Of a DNA stretch of 64,000 nucleotides, positions 8,898-17,654 are shown one piece after another. The DNA lies in assembly GCA_937914945.1 (NCBI GenBank), contig CALGJF010000014.1, positions 48,856 through 112,855 of the forward strand. Reading direction: 5' to 3'. Every line of letters begins with the position of its first letter. Position 1 is the stretch's first letter. Both the position numbers and the translations under genes were made by a program. The stretch comes from an uncultured Bacteroidales bacterium (GTDB lineage Bacteria > Bacteroidota > Bacteroidia > Bacteroidales > Bacteroidaceae). The notes under the pieces were generated by a model. The model did not search any database. It was not told the origin of the DNA and saw nothing but the letters and a program-made list of their open reading frames with translations.

Positions 8898-8928
8898 AAA
8901 TCCGCAGTTTCCGCTGCGGATTTTTTTT
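8898..8928 (+). terminator. Rho-independent terminator after dnaA
   Basis: 10-bp stem (8898-8907 with 8914-8923), 6-nt loop, GC-rich core, followed by a run of eight T. Confidence 0.9.
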
Positions 8929-9260
8929 GCACATTATCAAAAAACAAAAAATACCAAAAAGTAAATCGCCATAAAACAGCAACACACAAAACAGAAAACC
9001 CAAAAGACGAGCCTTTCCGCAAAAAAGAACACAAAAATCAGACATACGATAAAGAGAAAATTAATTTTGGGAAAACTTTTTGCACAATCTAAAAAACTAC
9101 ATCACTGATTCACAACGAATTAAAAATATTTTCGGAAAACTTTACAACAAGTTGAAAACTAAAAATGAAAATAATTGGTTATTACATAAATTCAATATAA
9201 ATTTGTGCTTGCTTGTAAAGAGAGAGACGCTAATAACAAACAACATAATAACCAACCAAA
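8929..9260. other. Non-coding region upstream of nrdJ with a repeated 15-mer
   Basis: About 330 bp, A-rich on the plus strand, with no supported gene; the 68-codon plus-strand frame at 9080-9286 overlaps the nrdJ start and looks spurious. It contains two near-identical 15-mers, TTTTGGGAAAACTTT at 9065-9079 and TTTTCGGAAAACTTT at 9129-9143, spaced 64 bp, upstream of the nrdJ promoter. No cobalamin riboswitch conserved boxes and no NrdR box were recognised. Confidence 0.55.
9175..9205 (+). promoter_or_regulatory. Probable nrdJ promoter
   Basis: TTG at 9175-9177 and TAAATTTG at 9198-9205 (exact TAnnTTTG) with 20 bp between them, 55 bp before the nrdJ start. Confidence 0.55.
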
Positions 9261-11789
9261 GTGAAAAAGCAAACCTACACCTATGACGAAGCGTTCAAAG
9301 CTTCACTCGACTACTTCAACGGCGATGAACTCGCAGCACGAGTTTGGGTAAACAAGTACGCCGTTAAAGATTCGTTCGGCACCATCTACGAGAAATCCCC
9401 CGCCGATATGCATTGGCGCATCGCAAACGAGATTGCCCGCATTGAGAAAAAGTACGAAAACCCTATGTCGGCACAGGAGATTTTCGATCTGCTCGACAAG
9501 TTCAAATACATTGTACCCTCGGGCAGCCCCATGACCGGCATCGGCAACGATTTCCAAATAGCATCACTCTCAAACTGTTTCGTTATCGGTATCGACGGAA
9601 AAGCCGACTCCTATGGCGGAATCATACGTATAGACGAGGAGCAGGTACAGTTGATGAAACGTCGTGGCGGTGTAGGACACGACCTTTCACACATACGTCC
9701 CAAGGGCTCTCCCGTAAAGAATTCGGCACTTACATCAACAGGTTTGGTGCCCTTCATGGAGCGTTACTCGAACTCGACACGCGAGGTGGCACAGGATGGT
9801 CGTCGCGGTGCGCTCATGTTAAGCGTTTCAATCAAACACCCCGACGCAGAGGCATTCATTGATGCCAAGATGACAGAGGGCAAGGTAACAGGCGCCAACG
9901 TGTCGGTGAAGATAGACGATGAATTCATGCAGGCCGTTACCGAGGAGAAACCATACATACAGAAATACCCCATAGACTCCGACAAACCTATCTACTCAAA
10001 AGAAGTTAATGCCGGAGAGATATGGAAAAAGATTATTCACAACGCATGGAAATCGGCCGAGCCGGGTGTTCTCTTCTGGGATACCATTGAACGCGAATCT
10101 ATACCCGACTGCTATGCCGACCTTGGTTTCAAAACCGTATCGACCAACCCCTGCGGTGAGATTCCTCTATGCCCATACGACTCTTGCCGACTCATAGCAA
10201 TTAACTTATACTCTTACGTTATAGACCCATTCACACCCGAGGCACGTTTCGACTTTGACCTGTTGCGCGAACACACCAAAAAGGCCATCAGAATGATGGA
10301 CGACATCATTGACCTCGAACTTGAGAAGATTGAGGCAATACAGGCAAAAATAGAGAGCGATCCCGAGACTGAGGAGGTAAAAGCCGCCGAAAGGAAACTA
10401 TGGGAGAAAATCTACCGCAAGAGCAGCATGGGCCGCCGCACCGGTGTAGGCATCACCGCCGAAGGCGACATGCTCGCAGCGATGGGAATGCGCTACGGCA
10501 GCCCCGAGGCTATAGACTTCTCGGTGGAGGTACACAAGTTGGTGGCACTTGCCGCATACAGTTCATCTGTCAATATGGCAAAAGAGCGCGGTGCCTTTGA
10601 AGTGTTCGACTACAAACGCGAAGCCAACAACCCATTCATCAACCGCTTGCGCGAGGCCGACCCGCAACTGTACGAGGATATGAAGAAGTATGGCCGCAGA
10701 AACATCGCCTGCCTCACAATAGCCCCCACAGGCACGGTGAGCATCATGACACAGACCACATCGGGAATAGAGCCCGTATTCATGCCTGTTTACAAGCGCC
10801 GTCGTAAGGTAAACCCCAACGACCCCGAGGTTCATGTTGACTTTACCGACGAGAACGGAGATACATTTGAAGAGTACATCGTATATCACCACAAGTTCGT
10901 AGAGTGGATGAAGAAGAGCGGAATAGACACCACAAAACGCTACTCACAAGTGGAGATAGACAACATAGTAGCCCGCTCCCCCTACGCGAAAGCCACATCC
11001 AACGACATTGATTGGGTGGCAAAAGTGGAGATGCAGGGCCGCATACAGAAATGGGTGGACCACTCAATCAGCGTAACCATAAACCTGCCCAACAATGTTG
11101 ACGAAAAGCTTGTTAACGAACTCTACATCACAGCATGGAAGTGCGGTTGCAAAGGTTGCACCGTATACCGCGATGGTTCACGCGCAGGCGTGCTGGTATC
11201 TACCGAGAGCAAAAAAGAGCAGAAGAGCGAGGAAATGAAGCCCTTTATCACCGAGGTGCGCCCCACAGTATTGGAGGCCGACGTAGTACGTTTCCAGAAC
11301 AACAAAGAGAAATGGGTTGCCTTCATCGGACTGCTCAACGGCACACCGTATGAGATATTCACCGGACAACAAGATGACGAAGACGGAATCCCCTTGCCCA
11401 AGAATGTAACACACGGAGTAATCATCAAACACATAAACGAAGACGGCAGCAAGCGATACGACTTCCAATTCGAGAACAAGATTGGTTACAAGACCACCAT
11501 CGAGGGACTTTCGGAGCGCTTTAATCCCGAATTCTGGAACTATGCCAAGCTTATTTCGGGAGTGCTACGCTACAAGATGCCTATTGAACAGGTTGTAAAA
11601 CTCATCTCGTCACTCGAATTAGGTTCAGACAATATCAACACATGGAAAAACGGTGTAGAGAGAGCACTCAAACGCTACATAGCCGACGGTGCTGCATCGG
11701 CAGAGAAATGCCCCAACTGCAAAAATCAGTTGATTTTTGAAGAAGGCTGCCTCCACTGCCCCTCATGCGGATACTCCAAGTGCGGATAA
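9261..11789 (+). CDS. nrdJ: Adenosylcobalamin-dependent ribonucleotide reductase, class II
   Basis: 842 residues, GTG start. Reduces ribonucleotides to deoxyribonucleotides using a radical generated from adenosylcobalamin, so it works with or without oxygen. Visible: the active-site Cys in ASLSNCF (Cys106), the NPCGE loop at 296-300 carrying the radical Cys298 and Glu300, the PTGTVSIM nucleotide-binding loop around residue 490, the GCKGCTVYRDGSR segment near 635, and a C-terminal zinc-ribbon-like tail with two CxxC pairs (CPNC...CPSC) ending CG, likely the redox-active swinging cysteines. Length and motifs match the long B12-dependent family with a TSCPD-type C-terminus. It stands alone; a repeated 15-mer upstream may be its operator. 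Confidence 0.95.
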   Translation: MKKQTYTYDEAFKASLDYFNGDELAARVWVNKYAVKDSFGTIYEKSPADMHWRIANEIARIEKKYENPMSAQEIFDLLDKFKYIVPSGSPMTGIGNDFQIASLSNCFVIGIDGKADSYGGIIRIDEEQVQLMKRRGGVGHDLSHIRPKGSPVKNSALTSTGLVPFMERYSNSTREVAQDGRRGALMLSVSIKHPDAEAFIDAKMTEGKVTGANVSVKIDDEFMQAVTEEKPYIQKYPIDSDKPIYSKEVNAGEIWKKIIHNAWKSAEPGVLFWDTIERESIPDCYADLGFKTVSTNPCGEIPLCPYDSCRLIAINLYSYVIDPFTPEARFDFDLLREHTKKAIRMMDDIIDLELEKIEAIQAKIESDPETEEVKAAERKLWEKIYRKSSMGRRTGVGITAEGDMLAAMGMRYGSPEAIDFSVEVHKLVALAAYSSSVNMAKERGAFEVFDYKREANNPFINRLREADPQLYEDMKKYGRRNIACLTIAPTGTVSIMTQTTSGIEPVFMPVYKRRRKVNPNDPEVHVDFTDENGDTFEEYIVYHHKFVEWMKKSGIDTTKRYSQVEIDNIVARSPYAKATSNDIDWVAKVEMQGRIQKWVDHSISVTINLPNNVDEKLVNELYITAWKCGCKGCTVYRDGSRAGVLVSTESKKEQKSEEMKPFITEVRPTVLEADVVRFQNNKEKWVAFIGLLNGTPYEIFTGQQDDEDGIPLPKNVTHGVIIKHINEDGSKRYDFQFENKIGYKTTIEGLSERFNPEFWNYAKLISGVLRYKMPIEQVVKLISSLELGSDNINTWKNGVERALKRYIADGAASAEKCPNCKNQLIFEEGCLHCPSCGYSKCG

Positions 11790-11822
11790 AGAAAACTTTA
11801 TTATACACACTATATAGATTCC

Positions 11823-11859
11823 TGCAAAGCCTGCCCTGCAAAAACAGGCAGGCTTTGCA
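11823..11859 (+). terminator. Hairpin between nrdJ and folB (possible terminator or attenuator)
   Basis: Perfect 13-bp stem TGCAAAGCCTGCC/GGCAGGCTTTGCA (11823-11835 with 11847-11859), 11-nt loop. It is not followed by a T-run, so it may be a processing or partial terminator; it ends 12 bp before the folB start. Confidence 0.55.
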
Positions 11860-11871
11860 CTTAAAAAGAAG

Positions 11872-12240
11872 ATGCAGATTACAAGCTACACAATAGAGCT
11901 AAATAACATACACTTGTATGCCAGGCATGGCGTAATGATGCAGGAAAAGGCCGTAGGAGCGTGGTTTACCATTGACATCAAGCTACGCCTGAATGACCAT
12001 AGTTGCGCCGCAAGCGACGATATAGAAAACACAGTAAGCTATGCCGATGTATACGACTTGATAAAGAATGAGATGAGTATCCCGTCGCGATTATTGGAGA
12101 ATGTATGCCATAGAATAATTACCGCACTGCTCAACCGCTTTGCTGCCATTGAATGGGTGGAAATATCACTACGCAAAGAGACGCCGCCAATGGGAGGAGA
12201 CAGGCTGAGCGCCGCTGTTACAATGCAGGCAAAAAGATAA
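11872..12240 (+). CDS. folB: Dihydroneopterin aldolase
   Basis: 122 residues, the normal size for FolB, which cleaves 7,8-dihydroneopterin to 6-hydroxymethyl-dihydropterin and glycolaldehyde in folate synthesis (cytosolic octamer). Recognisable blocks are the N-terminal LNNIHLYARHGVMMQEK, the YADVYDLI block with its conserved Tyr, the LLENVCHRI block with the pterin-binding Glu, and ISLRKETPP with the catalytic Lys. It sits between nrdJ and an acyltransferase; the 44-bp spacing to the next gene allows co-transcription, but no functional link is obvious. Confidence 0.93.
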   Translation: MQITSYTIELNNIHLYARHGVMMQEKAVGAWFTIDIKLRLNDHSCAASDDIENTVSYADVYDLIKNEMSIPSRLLENVCHRIITALLNRFAAIEWVEISLRKETPPMGGDRLSAAVTMQAKR

Positions 12241-12284
12241 TTCACATATCCAAGTGAGGGGAATAGGAACAGAAAGCAAACAGC

Positions 12285-13307
12285 ATGATAGATACACTCA
12301 CATCACTGAGACTCTTTTTTGCACTCATGGTATATGCATCGCATATAAGCATGATAAACAGAGAGGCATTCTCCGCACACATATTCCAAGAAGGGTATGT
12401 GGGTGTGAGTTTCTTTTTTATCCTCAGCGGATTCATTATAGCACACAACTATACGGCCAAACTGTCCGACGCCAGTTGCAGCAAAAGAGAATTCTGGGTG
12501 GCACGCATTGCCCGCATATACCCGCTTCACCTGCTCACACTTGTGATAGCTCTTCTAACAGGCGGAACATTCATAGCCACGCAACCACTCTCATGGGCAC
12601 ATCTTTTTACATCGGCCACACTGACCAACGCCTACATTCCGCGTTCCGACTTTTTCTTTGCGCTTAACTCACCGGCATGGAGCCTCTGTTGCGAGCAACT
12701 GTTCTACGCACTGTTCCCATTTGCCCTGCCCATAGTAAAAAGCCCCAAAAGGCTTGCGTGGATTGCCATTGCAGCCATATTTGTTGTTCTCATAGGCAGC
12801 AGCATTACACCCGATGGCTACATAAAGGGGATATGGTATACCAATCCCATAATGCGCCTGCCCGACTTTGTTGTGGGAATACTCTTGTGGCATGGATATC
12901 AAAGAGTAAAAGACAAGGGCATCAGCCCGCTCATGGCAAGCATTATGGAAATCAGCACCATTCTGCTATTCATTGCGTTTTACATATACGCCGAAGGGGT
13001 TCCCAAGCCCTATCGCTACTCCTTCTACTATTGGCTGCCCATGACAGCCATTATCCTAACCTTCTCGCTGCAAAAGGGGGTGATATCGGAATTGTTAAGA
13101 ACAAGGATTTTTATAATCGGAGGCGAGATAAGCTATGGGATATACCTCACACAAATACTTATAATAAATGTATTGGCTACCAAGGTGGCCCATTTGCCGG
13201 GTGCTGTGGGGGCTACAATCGTTCTTGCTGCAATAATAGCTGCAAGCTACTTATCATACCGCTTTTATGAAAAGCCCATGAACAAGTTCATAAGAAGAAA
13301 TTTGTAA
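12285..13307 (+). CDS. Acyltransferase 3 family membrane protein (OafA/YrhL-like)
   Basis: 340 residues with about ten hydrophobic segments. The N-terminus has the family pattern LTSLRLFFAL followed by YASHIS, where the His is the presumed catalytic residue, then SFFFILSGFI in the second membrane segment and RIARIYPLH. Family members transfer acetyl or other acyl groups from acyl-CoA to sugars of extracytoplasmic glycans. Context does not name the substrate: it follows folB and converges on rnc with only 10 bp between stops. It may decorate a surface polysaccharide made elsewhere. Confidence 0.85.
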   Translation: MIDTLTSLRLFFALMVYASHISMINREAFSAHIFQEGYVGVSFFFILSGFIIAHNYTAKLSDASCSKREFWVARIARIYPLHLLTLVIALLTGGTFIATQPLSWAHLFTSATLTNAYIPRSDFFFALNSPAWSLCCEQLFYALFPFALPIVKSPKRLAWIAIAAIFVVLIGSSITPDGYIKGIWYTNPIMRLPDFVVGILLWHGYQRVKDKGISPLMASIMEISTILLFIAFYIYAEGVPKPYRYSFYYWLPMTAIILTFSLQKGVISELLRTRIFIIGGEISYGIYLTQILIINVLATKVAHLPGAVGATIVLAAIIAASYLSYRFYEKPMNKFIRRNL

Positions 13308-13317
13308 AAAGGAGATA

Positions 13318-14067
13318 TCAACCAATCTTTTCAAGAGCCTCGCGAGCTGCGTTTTGCTGGCTCTCACGCTTGGAGAAACCCTCGCCACGGCCAATAGGCT
13401 CACCATCCAGCAAAACCTCGGATATAAAGAATGTGCCATCGGCACGCTGCTCTTCAAGCACCATCTTAAAATTTACCTTGCGATGCTGTTTCTGCGACCA
13501 CTCCAAAAGACGGCTCTTGTAGTTTTTGTCGAGACGCACCACCGACTCGATATTGTCCAAGCGGGAAAAAACCCTTTCGAGCAGGAACATACGGCAATAT
13601 TTATATCCCTTATCGATGTATATGGCCCCTATAAGCGCCTCCAAGGCATTGCCGTAAATATAGTTATTATGTTTGTTTGTATCGCCGCAGGCATGCACAA
13701 AACGGTCGAGCCCTATCTCCACGGCAAGCTCATTGAGCCTTTCGCGACAGACAAGATTGCTGCGCGACTTTGAAAGAAAGCCCTCGCGCTCGCGACGGAA
13801 ACGAGAGTATAGAAAATCGGCTGTAACGGAACTCAACACGGCATCGCCAAGAAACTCCAAACGCTCGTTGCAGCCCAATTTGCCCGAAGTAGAGGAGCTA
13901 TGCGTCATAGCCATCTTGTATGGTTTAAGACTGCCCGGAACAAAGCCAAGGATGGAATATAACAAAAGATAAGACTCCCTATCCTTGTGGGATAGTAGCC
14001 TTATCTTATCTATTAGCTTCTTAAAAAACTTATTAGCCTTCAACTTTCTTAAAAGCAATTGATGCAT
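13318..14067 (-). CDS. rnc: Ribonuclease III
   Basis: 249 residues from the chosen ATG at 14067; an in-frame ATG at 14103 would add 12 residues. Both starts lie inside the end of fabF (overlap 35 or 71 bp), which is unusual for this pair. RNase III cleaves double-stranded RNA in rRNA maturation and mRNA decay. The signature NERLEFLGDAVLS carries the catalytic acidic residues, the second acidic site is in ALEALIGAIYIDKG, and the C-terminal dsRNA-binding domain spans about the last 70 residues (DYKSRLLEWSQ-like start, ending SQQNAAREALEKI). The order acpP-fabF-rnc is typical of Bacteroidota, with translation of rnc likely coupled to fabF. Confidence 0.92.
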   Translation of the reverse strand: MHQLLLRKLKANKFFKKLIDKIRLLSHKDRESYLLLYSILGFVPGSLKPYKMAMTHSSSTSGKLGCNERLEFLGDAVLSSVTADFLYSRFRREREGFLSKSRSNLVCRERLNELAVEIGLDRFVHACGDTNKHNNYIYGNALEALIGAIYIDKGYKYCRMFLLERVFSRLDNIESVVRLDKNYKSRLLEWSQKQHRKVNFKMVLEEQRADGTFFISEVLLDGEPIGRGEGFSKRESQQNAAREALEKIG

Positions 14068-15295
14068 TATGACCGCCAAAACCAAATGTATTGGAGATAG
14101 CAACCTTAATATCTCTTTTCTGTGCCTTGTTAAAGGTAAAGTTCAGTGCGTAGTCGATTTCGGGATCCTCATCGCCCTCCTCGTGATTGATTGTGGGAGG
14201 AACAACACCGTTCTTAATCGCAAGCACGGTGAGCATAGCCTCGATAGCTCCTGCCGCACCCAACAGGTGCCCTGTCATTGATTTTGTGGAGCTGATATTA
14301 AGCTTGTATGCATGCTCGCCAAAAAGTGTTTTGATAGCCTTAATTTCGGCTATATCGCCTGCGTATGTGGATGTTCCATGCACATTGATGTAATCGACAT
14401 CGGCGGGTGTTATTCCGGCCTCCTCTATTGCATTCTTCATAACTCGCATGGCACCATCGCCGTCGGGATGGGGAGCGGTAATGTGGTATGCATCGGCGGT
14501 AAGACCCGAACCAACAATCTCGGCATATATCTTTGCACCACGCGCAACAGCATGCTCATACTCCTCAAGTATCAAACAAGCCGATCCCTCGGCCATCACA
14601 AAGCCATCGCGGCTCTTGCTGAAGGGACGCGAAGCGCCCTTGGGATCGTCGTTGCGTGTTGACAGGGCGTGCATAGCATTAAACGCACCCACCGCGGTAA
14701 AACAGATAGGAGCCTCGGCTCCACCTGCCACAATCACATCGGCTCTGTTCAGACGTATCTGGTCAAAGGCGTCGATGAGGGCATTCGAAGAGGATGCACA
14801 CGCTGCCGTTGTTACAAAGTTGGGACCTTTAAGGCCGTATCTGATAGATATGATACCCGCAGAAATATCGGCAATCATCTTTGTAATGAGGAAAGGCGAA
14901 AAACGGGGACCATTGTCGGGATTCTGCGTATAAGCACGAATCTCATCCTCCAATGCACCGATACCACCTATACCCACACCAAAGACAACTCCGGCACGGT
15001 TGGCATCCATCTTTTCAAAATCCAGCCCGCTATCTGTTATTGCCTGAACAGCCGATGCCACGCTGTACTGTGTAACGGTATCAACCTTGCGCGCCTCGCG
15101 ACGGTCCATGTATGCCGTGGGGTCGAAATTCTTGACCTCACAAGCAAATTGTGTTTTGAACAGATAACTATCAAAATGAGTAATAGGCCCTGCGCCACTC
15201 ACACCATTAACGGCATTTTCCCATACTTCGGGAACGGTATTGCCCAACGGTGAAACGACACCAAGACCTGTTACAACAACTCTTCTAAGCTTCAT
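14033..15295 (-). CDS. fabF: 3-oxoacyl-[acyl-carrier-protein] synthase II
   Basis: 420 residues. It condenses malonyl-ACP with acyl-ACP in fatty-acid elongation (KASII), in the cytosol. The Cys-His-His triad is visible: Cys166 in TTAACASSS, His306 in NVHGTST and His343 in SMTGHLLGAAG; the C-terminal glycine-rich block NTFGFGGHNAS is also present. Length is normal. It is 39 bp downstream of acpP, whose product is its substrate carrier, and its 3' end overlaps the start of rnc. Confidence 0.96.
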   Translation of the reverse strand: MKLRRVVVTGLGVVSPLGNTVPEVWENAVNGVSGAGPITHFDSYLFKTQFACEVKNFDPTAYMDRREARKVDTVTQYSVASAVQAITDSGLDFEKMDANRAGVVFGVGIGGIGALEDEIRAYTQNPDNGPRFSPFLITKMIADISAGIISIRYGLKGPNFVTTAACASSSNALIDAFDQIRLNRADVIVAGGAEAPICFTAVGAFNAMHALSTRNDDPKGASRPFSKSRDGFVMAEGSACLILEEYEHAVARGAKIYAEIVGSGLTADAYHITAPHPDGDGAMRVMKNAIEEAGITPADVDYINVHGTSTYAGDIAEIKAIKTLFGEHAYKLNISSTKSMTGHLLGAAGAIEAMLTVLAIKNGVVPPTINHEEGDEDPEIDYALNFTFNKAQKRDIKVAISNTFGFGGHNASIAFKKVEG

Positions 15296-15334
15296 TATAG
15301 AATAGTTAAGAGTGAAAGTAAGAGGATGAAAGAA

Positions 15335-15577
15335 TTACTTCTCGGCAACCTTCTCCTCTACATACTTAACAGCATCACCTACTGTTGCTATTTTCTCAGC
15401 CTGCTCCTCGGGGATAGAGATACCGAACTCGTCCTCAATCTCCATGATAAGCTCTACTCTGTCGAGAGAGTCTGCGCTCAAATCGTTTGTGAAGTTAGCC
15501 TCTGAAGTAACCTCTGACTCTGAAACACCAAATTTCTCAACAATAATCTCTTTTACTCTTGCTTCAATTTCTGACAT
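15335..15577 (-). CDS. acpP: Acyl carrier protein
   Basis: 80 residues, acidic, four-helix ACP. The phosphopantetheine attachment serine is Ser37 in ADSLDRVELIM. It carries the growing acyl chain for fatty-acid synthesis and is first in the acpP-fabF-rnc operon, behind a good promoter on the minus strand. Confidence 0.97.
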   Translation of the reverse strand: MSEIEARVKEIIVEKFGVSESEVTSEANFTNDLSADSLDRVELIMEIEDEFGISIPEEQAEKIATVGDAVKYVEEKVAEK

Positions 15578-15614
15578 AATCGTAATATTTTGAAAGTTGT
15601 AAATTATTTCTTTG

Positions 15615-15645
15615 CAAAAGTATGATAAAAATCAAAAACCACCAA
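15615..15645 (-). promoter_or_regulatory. Promoter of acpP-fabF-rnc
   Basis: On the minus strand TTG (15645-15643) and TACTTTTG (15622-15615, exact TAnnTTTG) are separated by 20 bp. The -7 element is 37 bp upstream of the acpP start. Confidence 0.6.
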
Positions 15646-15730
15646 GAAAAAACAGTTTTTTTACGACGTGTATTGCACATTTTTTATTTTTTGTGCAAAA
15701 ATTGCGTGCCAGAAACTGTGATAAACATTT

Positions 15731-16777
15731 TTAGGGTTCTATTTTTATCTCAAATGCCGATGGTTCACGACGCAAATTATAGTTATTTCTTAAATCCTCA
15801 AAGTGTTGCGGATTTCTTTTAAGGGACACCGAATCCGATTTTGGGGAATAAATCTTTAATAACGCCGACGAGAGGGACGATGCCACCACCTGCGGCGCCT
15901 CGGGGGCGGGCAGAGAGAGCGATGGCAACCGTTCTGCACAATCGTAGAAATCGGCAAAGGCTCGCAACACTATATTTGTGGCATTCATTTTTCCTTCGGC
16001 CGAATAACCGGCAATATGAGGAGTACCTATATACACCTTATTTAATAAGGGGATATTTATCTTGGGCTCACCCTCCCAAACATCAAGGACAACATCGAGC
16101 GCAGGGTTACGCTCCATTGTCTTTAACAAAGCATCGTTATCCACCACGGGACCACGCGAAGCGTTTATAAACAACGAACACCTTCTCATCTGCATGAAGA
16201 AGGCCTCATCGGCCAAATGATAGCTGGGGAAGGGACCGCTGTTACTGAGTGTGGGATGAAAGGTTATGATATCGCACTCTCGAGCAATTGCATCCAACGA
16301 CACAAAGCCCTCCTCGCCGCGTGAAGCACGAGGGGGATCGTTAAGCAACAGCCGTAATCCCGCACTTTGGGCCCATTGCGCCACACGGGAACCTATTTCG
16401 CCCACACCAACAATGCCGAGTGTGAGCCCGTCAAGCCCACGTCCTCGCTCCGAGGCCCACTCATACACCACAGCCTGCACATATTGCAACACGGCATCGG
16501 CATTGCATCCGGCCGCATTGGTCCATTTTAGTCCATTGCAGGCGCAGTACTCACTATCGATGTGGTCATAACCTATTGTGGCCGTACCGATAAAACGCAC
16601 TGCCGTGCCTGCAAGCAACGACGCATTGCACAATGTTCGAGTACGCACAAACAGAGCATCGGCATCACGCAAATGAGCATTTGTTATAGCCACACCGGGC
16701 AAGGACACAACCTCGTTGCCCATCGCTGTAAGCGCAGATGCGATGTATGGGATTTTCTCATCAATAACAATTTTCAT
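15731..16777 (-). CDS. pdxB: Erythronate-4-phosphate dehydrogenase
   Basis: 348 residues. The start MKIVIDEKIPYI at 16777 matches the family N-terminus and follows a purine-rich AAAGGAG; the in-frame ATG at 16837 would add 20 residues with no family similarity. PdxB oxidises 4-phosphoerythronate with NAD in the DXP-independent-serine branch of pyridoxal-phosphate synthesis. Seen: the Rossmann motif GIVGVGEIGSRV near 135-146, the substrate Arg in NASRGPVVD, the acidic residue in DVWEGEP and the catalytic His in GTPHIAGYS. The C-terminal PdxB dimerisation region is short and diverged. Monocistronic. Confidence 0.9.
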   Translation of the reverse strand: MKIVIDEKIPYIASALTAMGNEVVSLPGVAITNAHLRDADALFVRTRTLCNASLLAGTAVRFIGTATIGYDHIDSEYCACNGLKWTNAAGCNADAVLQYVQAVVYEWASERGRGLDGLTLGIVGVGEIGSRVAQWAQSAGLRLLLNDPPRASRGEEGFVSLDAIARECDIITFHPTLSNSGPFPSYHLADEAFFMQMRRCSLFINASRGPVVDNDALLKTMERNPALDVVLDVWEGEPKINIPLLNKVYIGTPHIAGYSAEGKMNATNIVLRAFADFYDCAERLPSLSLPAPEAPQVVASSLSSALLKIYSPKSDSVSLKRNPQHFEDLRNNYNLRREPSAFEIKIEP

Positions 16778-16802
16778 CTCCTTTATTTTCTGTAAATATT
16801 CA

Positions 16803-16834
16803 CAAATGTAAGAAATTGTGTGAAAAGATGGCAA
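16803..16834 (-). promoter_or_regulatory. Promoter of pdxB
   Basis: On the minus strand TTG (16834-16832), 21 bp, then TACATTTG (16810-16803, exact TAnnTTTG), about 26 bp upstream of the pdxB start. Confidence 0.55.
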
Positions 16835-16934
16835 CATTCAGGCCTTTTTTATAGAGCAGACAACGCGAAACAACTCCATTTACTCAACGACGCCACTCCT
16901 TATTATATAAATAGAGGAACTTTTTTGCCAAAGT

Positions 16935-16966
16935 TTTGCCTATATCACAAAGTTTCGTTAGTTTTG
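16935..16966 (+). promoter_or_regulatory. Promoter of the DUF4254-GT9-methyltransferase set
   Basis: TTTG at 16935-16938, 20 bp, TAGTTTTG at 16959-16966: full match to the Bacteroidetes -33/-7 pattern, about 73 bp upstream of the DUF4254 start. Confidence 0.7.
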
Positions 16967-17039
16967 CCTTTGAAACTTCCCATATTGGGATTTTTGCACA
17001 CTCAAAAAACAGATTATTATTGACTTTAACAATATTATT

Positions 17040-17654
17040 ATGAAAAAGTTTACAGAAATGAGCTGGCCCATTTTCAATCAGGCCATTGAGGACTATCACA
17101 AGACAGACAATGTAGATACCCCGATAAACAACCCCTATCCCGTTAAAACAATCGAGTACTATCTGTACCTGAAATGCTGGATCGACACAGTACAGTGGCA
17201 CTTTGAGGATATCATTCGCGACCCCAACATCGACCCCGTGGAGGCTCTCACACTCAAACGCCGCATAGACAAGTCGAACCAGGACCGCACAGACCTCGTA
17301 GAGCTCATCGACAGCTATTTCCTCGACCTTTACAAGGATGTAAAGCCCGCAGCAGATGCAACCATCAACACCGAGAGCCCTGCCTGGGCTGTTGACCGCT
17401 ACTCCATCCTCTCACTAAAAATTTACCACATGAAGGAGGAGGTAAGCCGCACCGATGTAGACGCCGAGCATCTTGCAAAGTGCCAGGCAAAACTCGATGT
17501 GCTATTGGAGCAATACAAGGATATGACAACCTCAATAGGGCAGTTGCTCGAGGACATTGAGGCAGGGCGCAAATACATGAAGGTATATCGCCAGATGAAG
17601 ATGTATAACGACCCGGCCCTTAACCCCGTACTCTATGGCGCAGGAAAGAAATAA
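17040..17654 (+). CDS. DUF4254 domain protein
   Basis: 204 residues, no signal peptide or membrane segment, rich in helical and charged residues (for example RIDKSNQDRTDLVELID). It matches my recollection of the DUF4254 family, which in Bacteroidota is found directly upstream of a family-9 glycosyltransferase, as here; its last 20 bp overlap that gene. The function is unknown; the tight coupling suggests a partner or regulator of the glycosyltransferase step in lipopolysaccharide core or related glycan assembly. Confidence 0.75.
   Translation: MKKFTEMSWPIFNQAIEDYHKTDNVDTPINNPYPVKTIEYYLYLKCWIDTVQWHFEDIIRDPNIDPVEALTLKRRIDKSNQDRTDLVELIDSYFLDLYKDVKPAADATINTESPAWAVDRYSILSLKIYHMKEEVSRTDVDAEHLAKCQAKLDVLLEQYKDMTTSIGQLLEDIEAGRKYMKVYRQMKMYNDPALNPVLYGAGKK

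Noticed and set aside
8929..9260. Cobalamin riboswitch or NrdR box upstream of nrdJ
   Set aside because: No B12-box-like or NrdR-box-like sequence could be recognised; only the unrelated repeated 15-mer.
15673..15698. Hairpin TTGCACA/TGTGCAA downstream of pdxB
   Set aside because: Only a 7-bp stem with a 13-nt A/T loop and no following U-run in the sense of pdxB; too weak to call a terminator.
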